64,000 bases of DNA, taken from an uncultured Treponema sp. (GTDB lineage: Bacteria > Spirochaetota > Spirochaetia > Treponematales > Treponemataceae). Below the pieces are notes generated by a model that did no database searches, was not told the DNA's origin, and saw nothing but the letters and a program-made list of their open reading frames with translations. The stretch lies in the NCBI GenBank assembly GCA_945877425.1, contig CAMCRZ010000002.1, positions 124,001 to 188,000 of the forward strand, read 5' to 3'. A program made the position numbers and the translations under genes. Of this stretch, positions 35,248-44,463 are shown piece by piece (position 1 is the first letter of the stretch; each line of letters starts with the position of its first letter).

Positions 35248-36723
35248 GTGACAGAAAAATTAAAATCTAAAAGGAAAAAGCGCAGTTTTAAAGCCATAAT
35301 GGAATTTTCATATCTGCTGATTATTCTGATTATGATTATTCCTACAATTTATTCAGTTTCAGTTTCAAACTATCACACATCGCAATACGACAAAATAATT
35401 ACGAACATTGGAAAGGCAAATACCATAAACCAGATTGCAAAAGTTGAACTTCCTGAACAATTGTGGGACATAGTCTGCGGCAAAAAAGATTTTTACTCAT
35501 CAAATCCATTTGAAAAGATTGAGTTTATTTTTTCAGGCCTTGAAGAAATGAAAAAAGATTCATCCGGCAGCGAAAACATCAAAAAACTTGAAGTTGCTTT
35601 AAGAGCCTGCAGCACTTTAAAACGTAACGTTGAACTTTTTGAATCAGGCTTGCAGAAAAAAAATTCCGTTGCTGATAACGAAAGCATGCTGGACGAAATA
35701 AGATCAATTACAGTTTTATTCAGTGACATCATGCAGGATTACATTTTAAGCGAAATTGAACTTGCCAATAAAACTAACGAAGGAATAAAAAAATCATCTG
35801 TTACACTTTCTCTGCTGCAGGTTGTAATTATTATTTTTTCACTGGGCATTTCTTTTAACGGATATCACGGCGTTTCTAAGGGAATCAGAAAACCGCTGGA
35901 AGAAATGCAGAAACTTTCCAAAGAAATTTCAGGAGGAAACTTAAATGCACGTACAGAACTTCCTGAAGTTGAAGAACTTACTTCTCTTGCCGTAAATATG
36001 AACTTAATGGCAGAAAAAATTGACGAGCTTATTAAGAAAAACATTCAGGAACAGAAGAGTTTTCAGAAAGCAGAAATGAAAGCTTTGCAGGCTCAGATTA
36101 CGCCCCACTTTCTGTACAATACTTTTGACACAATTCTCTGGCTTGCAGAAGAAGAGCGTGCGGAAGACGTAATTTCCATAACGAAAGCATTTTCCCAGTT
36201 TATGCGCATTTCTTTAAGCAAAGGTCACGAATGGATTACCATTGGGCAGGAAGTTGAACACATAAAAAATTACCTTACAATTCAAAAAATCCGTTATGCT
36301 GATATTTTAAATTACGACATTCAGATGAACGAAGAACTTAAGGATTTTAAAATCATAAAGCTTGTGCTCCAGCCTTTAGTTGAAAATGCAATATATCACG
36401 GAATAAAAAACAAGCGTGGAAGGGGTTATTTAAAAGTTACAGTTGATTTTACAGACGAAAATAAATCAGACATTATTTTTACAGTCAGCGATAACGGTGC
36501 AGGCTTTACAAAAGAAAGGCTTGAAGAAGTAAAAAGAGAAATGGAAACTGAATCTTGTGACAGTGAACAGCTTTCTTCAGTTTACGGCGTTTACAATGTG
36601 AACAAAAAATTAAAGCTTTACTACGGCGAAAAAACTTCAGGGCTTAATATCAAAAGCGAAAGTTCAAAAGGCTGCACTGTAACTTTTACCGTTCCATGCC
36701 TGAGTAAAGAAACCGAATCTTAA
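35248..36723 (+). CDS. Sensor histidine kinase, YesM/LytS type
   Basis: About 491 residues from GTG at 35248 (GAGG 9 bases upstream); a TTG at 35242 overlapping the previous stop is the alternative. Two membrane helices (about 18-38 and 184-206) enclose a periplasmic region of about 145 residues. HAMP follows, then the His_kinase domain with QAQITPHFLYNTFDTILW (phospho-acceptor about H287) and a HATPase domain (QPLVENAIYHGIK, VSDNGAGF). Translation is coupled to the sugar-binding protein, and the response regulator follows. The periplasmic region probably contacts the anchored binding protein. Confidence 0.88.
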   Translation: MTEKLKSKRKKRSFKAIMEFSYLLIILIMIIPTIYSVSVSNYHTSQYDKIITNIGKANTINQIAKVELPEQLWDIVCGKKDFYSSNPFEKIEFIFSGLEEMKKDSSGSENIKKLEVALRACSTLKRNVELFESGLQKKNSVADNESMLDEIRSITVLFSDIMQDYILSEIELANKTNEGIKKSSVTLSLLQVVIIIFSLGISFNGYHGVSKGIRKPLEEMQKLSKEISGGNLNARTELPEVEELTSLAVNMNLMAEKIDELIKKNIQEQKSFQKAEMKALQAQITPHFLYNTFDTILWLAEEERAEDVISITKAFSQFMRISLSKGHEWITIGQEVEHIKNYLTIQKIRYADILNYDIQMNEELKDFKIIKLVLQPLVENAIYHGIKNKRGRGYLKVTVDFTDENKSDIIFTVSDNGAGFTKERLEEVKREMETESCDSEQLSSVYGVYNVNKKLKLYYGEKTSGLNIKSESSKGCTVTFTVPCLSKETES

Positions 36724-36742
36724 CTGACGGCTGCTGTGTCTA

Positions 36743-36770
36743 TTGAAAAAAAATCGTTTTAAGATAAAAA
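36743..36770 (+). promoter_or_regulatory. Possible promoter of the response regulator gene
   Basis: TTGAAA (36743-36748), 16-base spacer, TAAAAA/TAAAAT (36765-36771) in the 66-base gap between kinase and regulator. The region is A-rich, so chance matches are likely. Confidence 0.3.
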
Positions 36771-36789
36771 TAAAAGTGCGTGGTTAGAA

Positions 36790-38373
36790 ATGTATAAAGT
36801 TTTTGTAGTTGATGATGAGCCTATTGTTCTTGAAGGTATGAGGTCTAAAATTGACTGGGAAAGTTCAGGTTTTACGCTTGCAGGAGAAGCCAGCGACGGA
36901 GAAATTGCCCTTTCAATGATTCAGGAAATTAAGCCTGACATTCTTATTACTGACATAAAAATGCCTTTTATGGACGGTCTCACTTTATCATCTTCCGTTA
37001 AGAAAATTTTTCCTTGGATAAAAATCATAATTCTTTCAGGACATGATGAATTTGACTATGCAAAAAAAGCCATTTCAATAGGCATTCAGGATTACATTTT
37101 AAAGCCCTTTACCACTCAGGAAATACTTAAAGGATTGAACAAGGCAGCTCTTGAAATTACAAACGAAAGAAAACAGCTCAGCGACATTTCAACTTTAAGG
37201 CAGGAACTTAAGTCAAAAGAAAAACTTGAATGCAGGGATTTTTTAAACAACCTTGTTCATGGAAGTGCAGATTTTTCCAAAGTAATGGAAATAAGCGAAA
37301 AGTTTAACATTCACTTAATAAGCCGTTACTATAAAATTCTGATTGCAAAAATTACATCTGAAAATACTTCAGAAAAATCAGAAAACCAGATGCAGAATAT
37401 CTTAAATTCATGGATTTCTTCCTGGGAAGAAGAATGTACTGTTTCTTTTTTACATCATTCCAACTGGATTGTGTGCATTTGCAAAGGAAGCGACACTTCT
37501 GTTCTTGAAGAAAACGTTTTTCGTGTTGCGCAGTCAATTGAACATATTGTAAAGCAGCAGGAAAACTGGGTTTTAACAGTAGGCATAGGCTGCACTACAG
37601 CTCACCTTTCTTCCCTTCATGAATCTTATGATGATGCAAAAAAAATCATTGAGTTAAGTGAAAGCAGCAGGGAAAATACAATCGTAAGTTCAGACGACAT
37701 TCAGCTTACAGGAAGCGGCATAAACGAAATAAAGGAAAAAGATCCTATGGTTATACGCCTTCGTTATGCAGGAAAAAATGATATTGAAGAAATTGCAGAA
37801 GAGTCTGTTGCTCTTGTAAATTCCAATCCTGAACAGTTCAGTTTTTTTGCAAACTACATACTTGCAGACATTATATTTGCCGTTTCAAAACTTATAGAAA
37901 ATCTTGGAGGAAACATAAAGGAAGTTAAGCCTGAAATCATCCAGCGGAGTTTTATAGAAGAAGCAGTCGTAAACAAAGATGCATTTGAAAAAAAACTTGT
38001 TGAAGTACTGAATTTTGCCATTGAATACAGGGATTCAAAAAACAGCGGAAAATACGGCGAAGTTATCCTTAAGGCAAAAAAGTACATTGAAGAAAACTAT
38101 GCTGACCCGAATACTACACTTGCAAAAGTTGCAGATATTGTATGTTTAAGTCCCAATCACTTCAGTACGATTTTCAGCCAGCAGTGCAAAATAACTTTCA
38201 TAGAATATCTAACAAATGTTCGTATTGAAAATGCAAAGCGCCTTCTCAAGCTTTCTGATAAAAAAGGATACGACATTGCATACGAATGCGGCTTTAGTGA
38301 TCCTCATTATTTCAGTTACATCTTTAAAAAAAACACGGGACTTTCGCCCCGTGAATATAAAGGTAACAATTAA
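36790..38373 (+). CDS. Response regulator with AraC-type DNA-binding domain (YesN type)
   Basis: 527 residues. The receiver domain is at 1-125 (VVDDEPIVLEGMRSKIDW, phospho-acceptor D55 in LITDIKMPFMDG, KPF near 110). A middle region of about 290 residues follows, and a C-terminal AraC helix-turn-helix pair is at about 425-527 (TTLAKVADIVCLSPNHFSTIFSQQ... and YDIAYECGFSDPHYFSYIFKKNTGLSPREYK). It is the partner of the preceding kinase and most likely controls the convergent ABC importer. AraC-type domains bind direct repeats spaced by two helical turns; such a repeat lies upstream of ytfQ at 43212-43253. Confidence 0.9.
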   Translation: MYKVFVVDDEPIVLEGMRSKIDWESSGFTLAGEASDGEIALSMIQEIKPDILITDIKMPFMDGLTLSSSVKKIFPWIKIIILSGHDEFDYAKKAISIGIQDYILKPFTTQEILKGLNKAALEITNERKQLSDISTLRQELKSKEKLECRDFLNNLVHGSADFSKVMEISEKFNIHLISRYYKILIAKITSENTSEKSENQMQNILNSWISSWEEECTVSFLHHSNWIVCICKGSDTSVLEENVFRVAQSIEHIVKQQENWVLTVGIGCTTAHLSSLHESYDDAKKIIELSESSRENTIVSSDDIQLTGSGINEIKEKDPMVIRLRYAGKNDIEEIAEESVALVNSNPEQFSFFANYILADIIFAVSKLIENLGGNIKEVKPEIIQRSFIEEAVVNKDAFEKKLVEVLNFAIEYRDSKNSGKYGEVILKAKKYIEENYADPNTTLAKVADIVCLSPNHFSTIFSQQCKITFIEYLTNVRIENAKRLLKLSDKKGYDIAYECGFSDPHYFSYIFKKNTGLSPREYKGNN

Positions 38374-38394
38374 CTCTTCCTGTTAAGAAGCAAA

Positions 38395-39453
38395 TTAAGA
38401 AGCAGACATTCCAAGCTTTTTCTTACGTGCGCTTAAGATAATGCTTTGAAGAAGAATAAACAGACACAGCATAAGACCGATTGTTATTTTCTGCCAGTAA
38501 GGTTCGCGCAAACCTGATGCAATAACCATAATGTTTATAGTTTTAAGGGAAAGTACACCAAAGAAAGTTCCTATTACGCTTCCAACTCCGCCTGTAAGCA
38601 AGGTTCCTCCAATAATTGAAGATGCAATGGCTTCCATTTCTGCACCGCTGGCATTAGAGTAGTTTCCTGCTCCAGTGTGAAGAAGGTAAACAAATCCTGC
38701 AATTCCTGCCAGAAGTCCGCACAAAAGATAAGCAAAGAATTTCGTACGCTGAACGTTTATTCCAAGCATAAGGGCACTTTCGCTGTTACCGCCAACTGCA
38801 TAAAGATTACGGCCGAAACGTGTCCACTTTAAAACAGCCCACATTATTATAACAACTGCAATGGCTATGAAAAATCCGATTTCACAGTAAGTAGGAATAA
38901 AAGTTCCGTTTTTAGCTGTATGTCCTATAACAGGCAGGTTAAGCGTAAATTCCTTAACTTTAAGAAATACTTCATTAGTTGCAGTTCTTGGAATGCTGCT
39001 TATAATTGTCGTCATGCCTCTTGTAAAGAACATCCCTGCAAGTGTAACAATAAAAGGCTGAATGTTAAGGTAAGCAACAAGGAACCCCTGAAGCAATCCC
39101 ATAGTAAGGCCTATTCCAAGAGAAATTAAAAGTGAACTTAAAATTCCGCCGTTAAAGTCTTCCATGAAAACAACAGATGCCATTGTAATCAAGGCAATGC
39201 TTCCGCCAACAGAAATATCAATTCCGCCGGTAATCATAACAACAGTAAGTGCGCAGGAAATTATGATAAGATAAGCGTTGTTGTTGATAATGTCAAAAAA
39301 CTGCTGAGGATTTAGAAATCCGCCTCCCCAAAGTACCATGCCAAAAATGTACATTGCTGCAAAAGTACAAATTGTAATTGTCAGCAGAATAGTTGTATTA
39401 GAAAGTGGCAGTTTCTTTTCTTTTACAGGCATTTGAGCATCATTAGATTTCAT
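38395..39453 (-). CDS. yjfF: Sugar ABC transporter permease, YjfF-like
   Basis: 352 residues with eight to ten membrane spans of the ribose/galactofuranose permease family (BPD_transp_2), including GGIDISVGGSIALITMASV and the cytoplasmic-loop motif AVGGNSESALMLGINV. As the second permease of the cluster it corresponds in order to YjfF of the E. coli galactofuranose importer. It overlaps ytfT by 4 bases. Its end lies 21 bases from the convergent response regulator. The actual sugar is not shown by the sequence. Confidence 0.82.
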   Translation of the reverse strand: MKSNDAQMPVKEKKLPLSNTTILLTITICTFAAMYIFGMVLWGGGFLNPQQFFDIINNNAYLIIISCALTVVMITGGIDISVGGSIALITMASVVFMEDFNGGILSSLLISLGIGLTMGLLQGFLVAYLNIQPFIVTLAGMFFTRGMTTIISSIPRTATNEVFLKVKEFTLNLPVIGHTAKNGTFIPTYCEIGFFIAIAVVIIMWAVLKWTRFGRNLYAVGGNSESALMLGINVQRTKFFAYLLCGLLAGIAGFVYLLHTGAGNYSNASGAEMEAIASSIIGGTLLTGGVGSVIGTFFGVLSLKTINIMVIASGLREPYWQKITIGLMLCLFILLQSIILSARKKKLGMSAS

Positions 39454-40535
39454 TTACTTACCTCCACTTTTGATTTTTTTGAACTGAACAAACGGTTCTT
39501 GATTTTGCCGATGTAGCTTTTTACAACTGGTGATCCCAGTACAACAATCAGAATAATAACGATTGCCTTGTATGCTTTAACAGAAACAGCCGGAACTTTC
39601 ATAGCATAAAGCGTAATTGTAAGAGCCTGAATAATGTAAGCTCCTATAATTGAACCTGCAAGCTTGAATTTTCCGCCGCCTAAAGAGTTACCGCCAATAG
39701 CAACTGCAAGAATAGCGTCCATTTCAATGTCTATAAGAATAGTTTCATGGTTAATAAGACCGATTCTGCACACATTCATTGAACCTGACAGAGCAACACA
39801 TACACCAAGAATTACGAATACAGTCAGTTTCATAATGATTGGGTTGATGCCGTTAAGTTTTGCTGCTTTTTCGTTAATTCCTACAGACTGAATGTAAAGG
39901 CTTAAGTTCGTAAACTTTAAAAGAAGCTTAATGATTATTACAAAAAGTACTACAATAAGAATCGGACTTGGAATTGGGCAGCCCGGAATAAATCCGCCTA
40001 AAGCACCAAGAAGGGGACTTTCTACGTTAGGAGTTGCACCGCCGTTTATCCAGTATGCAATAGGACGTCCTGCAGTATAAAGGATAAGCGAAGCAATCAT
40101 AGGCTGAATGTTGAACTTTGCAATTAAAAATCCGTTGAAAAGACAAAACAGAATTCCTACAAGACAGGCAAAAACTACTCCAATCAGAATGGAAGAAACT
40201 GTAATTGAAGAAGAAGCCTTTAAAGTCTTTACGAAAACACTTCCTGCAATAGCTGCAACTGCACCAACGGAAATATCCTGACCTTTTGTAGCAGAAGTAA
40301 CTAAAGTCATACCTATAGCAAGAATGGCAAGTTCGCTGGCACCGTTTAAAATACTTATAAGGTTTCCGGCAATTACTTTATGACCTGCACTGTTTACGTT
40401 TATTCCTATAGAAAAAAACGAAGGGTCTCTTATAAGATTAAAAACTACAAGCAGAACAAGTGCAATAATCGGAATAATAAGCTGGGACTGAGAAAATTTC
40501 TTAAGCCCCTTTGAAATAGAACAATTATCTTTCAT
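39450..40535 (-). CDS. ytfT: Sugar ABC transporter permease, YtfT-like
   Basis: About 361 residues from the ATG at 40535, preceded by an AGGAG site about a dozen bases upstream; a TTG seven codons earlier has no site in front of it. Multiple membrane spans with ATKGQDISVGAVAAIAG and VGINEKAAKLNGINPI mark the same permease family as the next gene. The order ytfQ-ytfR-ytfT-yjfF and the presence of two different permeases are typical of the galactofuranose importer. It overlaps the ATPase gene by about 11 bases. Confidence 0.82.
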   Translation of the reverse strand: MKDNCSISKGLKKFSQSQLIIPIIALVLLVVFNLIRDPSFFSIGINVNSAGHKVIAGNLISILNGASELAILAIGMTLVTSATKGQDISVGAVAAIAGSVFVKTLKASSSITVSSILIGVVFACLVGILFCLFNGFLIAKFNIQPMIASLILYTAGRPIAYWINGGATPNVESPLLGALGGFIPGCPIPSPILIVVLFVIIIKLLLKFTNLSLYIQSVGINEKAAKLNGINPIIMKLTVFVILGVCVALSGSMNVCRIGLINHETILIDIEMDAILAVAIGGNSLGGGKFKLAGSIIGAYIIQALTITLYAMKVPAVSVKAYKAIVIILIVVLGSPVVKSYIGKIKNRLFSSKKSKVEVSK

Positions 40536-42039
40536 TTTTAGAACTGTCTCCTGCAATAGTATTCATAATATTTTCCTGAGAAAGCTGATTTCCGGTAAGT
40601 TCGCCTACAATTTTACGGTCACGCATAACAATAAGTTTAGAGCACACGTTAAGCATTTCCTGAATTTCCGAAGAAATGAAAGTTACGGCAACTCCGTCTT
40701 CTGCAAGTTTAAGAACAAGCTTCTGGATTTCAACTTTTGTACCAACATCAATACCGCGGGTAGGTTCATCAAGGATAAGATATTTTGGATGAGTCAAAAG
40801 CCATCGTGCTAAAATTACTTTCTGCTGATTTCCGCCTGACAGTGATTTAATAGGTGTTTCTTTGGATGCAGTTTTTATGTTAAGCACTTTAATGAATTCA
40901 TCAGCAAATTTTTCCTGCTCAGCCCTTGAAATAGGTTTCCAGAATCCGCTTAAAACCTGCATTGCAAGAAGCATATTTTCCCTTACGCTAAGGTCAGGAA
41001 TAATGCCGTCGCCCTTTCTGTCTTCTGGAAGATAGCCTATGCCGTTTTTCATGGCATCAAGAGGCTTTTTGATTTTAACTTCTTTTCCGTCAACTTTTAC
41101 ATTTCCGCCTGTAACACGGTCTGCTGCAAAAATTGCCCTTACACTTTCGCTTCGTCCAGAGCCAAGAAGTCCTGTAAATCCGTTTACTTCACCTTTACGA
41201 AGAGCAAAGTCAAATGGCCTTACGCCTTCTGTGCTGCTTAAATCATGTGCTTCATAAACAAAGCTTCCATCTGCACCTGAAGATTTCCGTTCATCTTTAA
41301 GTTTAGAAATATCTTCAACATTTTTGCCAAGCATTGCTGAAACAAGTTCAACCTGAGGCATATCTTTTATTTCATATTCGCCGACAAGTTCACCGTTACG
41401 CAAAACAGTGATTCTGTCGCAAACTTCATATACTTGTTCAAGAAAGTGGGTAATAAATATAATTCCAACACCAGAACTTTTCAGTTCACGCATTAAAGTA
41501 AACAAAAGTTCAACTTCCCTTTCGTCAAGAGATGATGTAGGTTCGTCAAGAATAAGGACTTTACACTGCATGTCAACAGCTCTGGCAATTGCAATCATCT
41601 GCTGAACTGCAAGAGAACAAGTTCCAAGCTGCTGCTTAGCTTTTGCAGGAATATTCAGACTTTCCAGAATTTCATCAGCCTTTTTTTCCTGCTCCTTGTG
41701 GTTTACAAAACAATACTTTCCCCGTCCAATAAAAATGTTTTCTGCAACAGTTAAATTAGGGCAAAGAGTAATTTCCTGATAAACAGTACTTATACCGGCA
41801 TTTTGAGCGTCTTGCGGAGAACGAATATTTACAGTATTGCCGTCAACTGTAATAACTCCGGAATCTTTTACATGAACACCTGTAAGAACTTTAACTAAAG
41901 TGGATTTTCCTGCACCGTTTTCACCCATAAGAGCATGAATTTCACCTTTACGGAGAGTGAAATCAACATTACTTAAGGCTTTTACTCCAGGGAATTCTTT
42001 AGAGATGTTCCGCATTGTAACAATAACATTATCTTCCAT
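40525..42039 (-). CDS. ytfR: Sugar ABC transporter ATPase with two nucleotide-binding domains, YtfR-like
   Basis: 504 residues with two tandem ABC domains. The first has an intact Walker A (GENGAGKSTLVKVL), signature-like CSLAVQQMIAIARA and Walker B LILDEPTSSLDE. The second has the degenerate Walker A (GLLGSGRSESVRAIF), signature LSGGNQQKVILARWL and LILDEPTRGIDVG, as is usual in the RbsA/MglA/YtfR class. A terminator-like hairpin (42071-42110) lies between this gene and ytfQ, so the membrane components are probably made at lower level than the binding protein. Confidence 0.88.
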   Translation of the reverse strand: MEDNVIVTMRNISKEFPGVKALSNVDFTLRKGEIHALMGENGAGKSTLVKVLTGVHVKDSGVITVDGNTVNIRSPQDAQNAGISTVYQEITLCPNLTVAENIFIGRGKYCFVNHKEQEKKADEILESLNIPAKAKQQLGTCSLAVQQMIAIARAVDMQCKVLILDEPTSSLDEREVELLFTLMRELKSSGVGIIFITHFLEQVYEVCDRITVLRNGELVGEYEIKDMPQVELVSAMLGKNVEDISKLKDERKSSGADGSFVYEAHDLSSTEGVRPFDFALRKGEVNGFTGLLGSGRSESVRAIFAADRVTGGNVKVDGKEVKIKKPLDAMKNGIGYLPEDRKGDGIIPDLSVRENMLLAMQVLSGFWKPISRAEQEKFADEFIKVLNIKTASKETPIKSLSGGNQQKVILARWLLTHPKYLILDEPTRGIDVGTKVEIQKLVLKLAEDGVAVTFISSEIQEMLNVCSKLIVMRDRKIVGELTGNQLSQENIMNTIAGDSSKNER

Positions 42040-42070
42040 CTTTATAATTTTACCTTCATTTTTTTTAGTG

Positions 42071-42110
42071 AAAAAAAAAGCGGTGAAATCTTTGGTTTAG
42101 AATTCACCGC
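42071..42110 (-). terminator. Intercistronic terminator/attenuator between ytfQ and ytfR
   Basis: On the minus strand GCGGTGAA and TTCACCGC form a perfect 8-bp stem around a 15-base loop, followed directly by nine T residues. It starts about 20 bases after the ytfQ stop. Partial termination here is the usual way binding-protein genes are expressed above their membrane partners. Confidence 0.78.
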
Positions 42111-42127
42111 CTGCAGAGAATTAAAAA

Positions 42128-43075
42128 TTATTCTCCAAGACCATATTTTTCAATGTCTTCGTCTGTAATTGTTGCAGCATCAAAACCTTTTTCTTCAGAA
42201 ATGATTTTCTTAGAAGGAACGTTTCCAGATTTGATCATTTCTTCAATTACAGATGCCTGGAATGGAGAACACTGTCCGTCATAGTTCCAGTTACCGGCTT
42301 TAACTTCACGGAGAGCCCACTTGTTGCAGTCAAATCCCATGATAATAACATCGCCGTTTACACCGTGTGTAATTCCATGTTCATCAAGAGCAGCAACAGC
42401 ACCTTTTGCCATACCGTCGTTTTCTGCATAGATAACATTGAATTTTTCACCGCTGTTGATTACAGCTTCAACGATTTTCTTTGCTTCTGCTTCGTCCCAT
42501 GTAGCTGTCTGCTGAACAACTTTATTCATAGTTCCTGCAGCAAATTCCTTGTCAAGAGCAGCTGTACGTCCAATCTGTGCATCTGAACCCATTGCACCCT
42601 GGATATGAATAACATTGTATTCAGGAAGATTCTGTGCCTTAAGCCATGCAACAGCTGTATCACCCTGGTTTGCCATGTCTGAAACTACAGCAGCTTCGTA
42701 AAGATCAGGTTCTGCATTAAGCATACGGTCAAAAAGGAAAACCTTAATTCCGGCAGTCTGTGCGTTTTTAAGAACCTTGCTCCATCCGTCTGTTGCAGCA
42801 GCAGAAAGAAGAATGTAATCTACTCCGTCTGTAATCATCTGTGAAGCAGCATTTAACTGTTCATCATTCTTTAAGCTGTAAATTGTTTTAACGTCGTAGC
42901 CCTTTTCTTTAGTAAATACATCTTCAAAATCCTTAACGTTTGCTGCACGATAACCTGATTCTGAAGGCGGATTGTTAATGATACCGATTTTGATTAAGTC
43001 AGATTTTTTTGCACATCCTAAAAACATTGTTGCAGTACAGGCAACTGCCGCTAAAACTGAAACCACTTTTTTCAT
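42128..43075 (-). CDS. ytfQ: Sugar-binding lipoprotein of the ABC importer, YtfQ-like
   Basis: 315 residues. The signal peptide ends in a lipobox-like FLGC with C21 as the lipid-anchored residue. A type I periplasmic-binding fold follows (KIGIINNPPSESGYRAANVKDFEDVF, DRMLNAEPDLYEAAVVSDMANQG, NVIHIQGAMGSDAQIGRTAALD, IYAENDGMAKGAVAALDEHG), resembling galactofuranose-type binders. The start has an AAGGAGG site about nine bases upstream. It is the first gene of the importer operon, with a candidate promoter at 43116-43144 and a direct repeat further upstream. Confidence 0.85.
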   Translation of the reverse strand: MKKVVSVLAAVACTATMFLGCAKKSDLIKIGIINNPPSESGYRAANVKDFEDVFTKEKGYDVKTIYSLKNDEQLNAASQMITDGVDYILLSAAATDGWSKVLKNAQTAGIKVFLFDRMLNAEPDLYEAAVVSDMANQGDTAVAWLKAQNLPEYNVIHIQGAMGSDAQIGRTAALDKEFAAGTMNKVVQQTATWDEAEAKKIVEAVINSGEKFNVIYAENDGMAKGAVAALDEHGITHGVNGDVIIMGFDCNKWALREVKAGNWNYDGQCSPFQASVIEEMIKSGNVPSKKIISEEKGFDAATITDEDIEKYGLGE

Positions 43076-43115
43076 CTAAATATTCCTCCTTAGATGTTTT
43101 ATAAAACTTGAAATC

Positions 43116-43144
43116 ATAATACATCCAGTAAGGAAAATTTGAAA
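43116..43144 (-). promoter_or_regulatory. Candidate promoter of the ytfQRT-yjfF operon
   Basis: Minus strand TTTCAA (43139-43144), 17-base spacer, TATTAT (43116-43121). The predicted start near 43109 gives a leader of about 34 bases with the AAGGAGG site. The poor -35 box fits a promoter that needs an activator. Confidence 0.45.
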
Positions 43145-43211
43145 TTAAAATTTTTAGGAAAATAATTTGACTTTTTTAAGAAAAAATCCGGAAAAAACTT
43201 ACTTTTTGGCG

Positions 43212-43253
43212 AAAAAGTTTAAAAAATTACGCAAAAAGTTTAAAAAATTACGC
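43212..43253. repeat. Perfect 21-bp tandem direct repeat upstream of ytfQ (candidate AraC-type operator)
   Basis: Two identical, abutting 21-base units (43212-43232 and 43233-43253), each AAAAAGTTT followed by AAAAAATTACGC. A 21-base period is two helical turns, the arrangement used by AraC-family dimers. The repeats lie about 100-145 bases upstream of the predicted ytfQ transcription start, in a gap shared with the 3' end of rfbB. Confidence 0.6.
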
Positions 43254-43288
43254 ATTTGCAGGTTTATATCAGTAAAAAATCAATTTTT

Positions 43289-44437
43289 CTAAGATTCGTT
43301 AAGCCTGTATTCATAATTTTCCTTAATCCAGTTTTTATATTCTCCAGAAAGAATGCGTTCTGTCCACTGAGTGTTGCTTAAATACCATTTTATAGTTGCA
43401 AGAAGTCCCTGTTCAAAAGGCATTTTTCTTTCCCAGCCAAGTTTTTCCTTTGCTTTAGTGCAGTCAATTGCATAGCGCTTGTCGTGACCAGGCCGGTCTT
43501 TTACGAAAACAATGTTTTTCTTTACGTCTTCAGCATTAAGGGAAAGCTGGCTGCATTCAAGTTCAATTACTTTGTTAAGAAGCGTAATGTTCTGCCATTC
43601 ATTTTCTCCGCCTAAGTTCCATTTTTCTCCTGCAGGTGACTTTTTCATGATATGCCATACGCCTCTGTTGTGATCTTCAACGTAAATCCAGTCACGTATG
43701 TTGTCGCCTTTACCGTAAACAGGAAGAGGCTTTCCGCTGCGGATATTCGTAATCATTAAAGGAAGAAGCTTTTCCGGAAACTGATATGGTCCGTAGTTGT
43801 TGGTACAGTTTGAAAGAGTAACAGGAAGGCCGTAAGTGTGGAAATATGCCATGACAAGATGATCGCTGCTTGCTTTTGAAGATGAATAAGGGCTTCTTGG
43901 GTCATAAGGTGTAGTTTCTTTAAAATAACCGCCTGCACCAAGAGAGCCGTAAACTTCATCAGTGGAAATATGATGGAAAAGTACGTCATCACGCTGATTT
44001 TCAAGACTGACATTCCAGTAAGTGCGGGCTGCTTCAAGTAAAGTGAAAGTTCCTTCAATATTCGTTTTGATAAAATCAGCAGGACCTGAAATGGAACGGT
44101 CTACATGACTTTCTGCTGCAAAATGCACTACTGTATCAATATCGTACTGGGAAAATAGCCTGTTTACTTCACTGCTGTTGCAAATGTTGACTTTTTCAAA
44201 AAAGTACCGCCTTTTCTGCTTGTTTTTACATCCTGAACCGTATTTTTCATCAACATCAGTCAGGGAATAAGGATTTCCTGCATAAGTAAGGCAGTCAGCA
44301 TTTATAACCCTGCCGTCAAAATCACAGTCGCCGAAAAGTTCCCTGCTTACAGAAGAAAGATTAAACAGGTAATGAATGAAATTTGAACCTATAAAGCCTG
44401 AGCCGCCTGTAACAAGTATATTTTTAAGTTTTCTCAT
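43289..44437 (-). CDS. rfbB: dTDP-glucose 4,6-dehydratase
   Basis: 382 residues, short-chain dehydrogenase of dTDP-rhamnose synthesis. The NAD motif is VTGGSGFIGSNFI, then VVHFAAESHVDRSI, the catalytic SPYSSSKASSDH (Y-x3-K) and NCTNNYGPYQFPEKLLPLMI. It is about 30 residues longer than most homologues because of an insertion after the first helix (SVSRELFGDCDFDG) and another at GSGCKNKQKRR. It follows rfbA by 26 bases, with GGAA as ribosome binding site. Confidence 0.95.
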   Translation of the reverse strand: MRKLKNILVTGGSGFIGSNFIHYLFNLSSVSRELFGDCDFDGRVINADCLTYAGNPYSLTDVDEKYGSGCKNKQKRRYFFEKVNICNSSEVNRLFSQYDIDTVVHFAAESHVDRSISGPADFIKTNIEGTFTLLEAARTYWNVSLENQRDDVLFHHISTDEVYGSLGAGGYFKETTPYDPRSPYSSSKASSDHLVMAYFHTYGLPVTLSNCTNNYGPYQFPEKLLPLMITNIRSGKPLPVYGKGDNIRDWIYVEDHNRGVWHIMKKSPAGEKWNLGGENEWQNITLLNKVIELECSQLSLNAEDVKKNIVFVKDRPGHDKRYAIDCTKAKEKLGWERKMPFEQGLLATIKWYLSNTQWTERILSGEYKNWIKENYEYRLNES

Positions 44438-44463
44438 TTTAAAATTCCGTAATAAAAATTAAA

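Noticed and set aside
43212..43253. CRISPR array
   Set aside because: Only two units, directly abutting without spacers and very AT-rich; no cas genes nearby.
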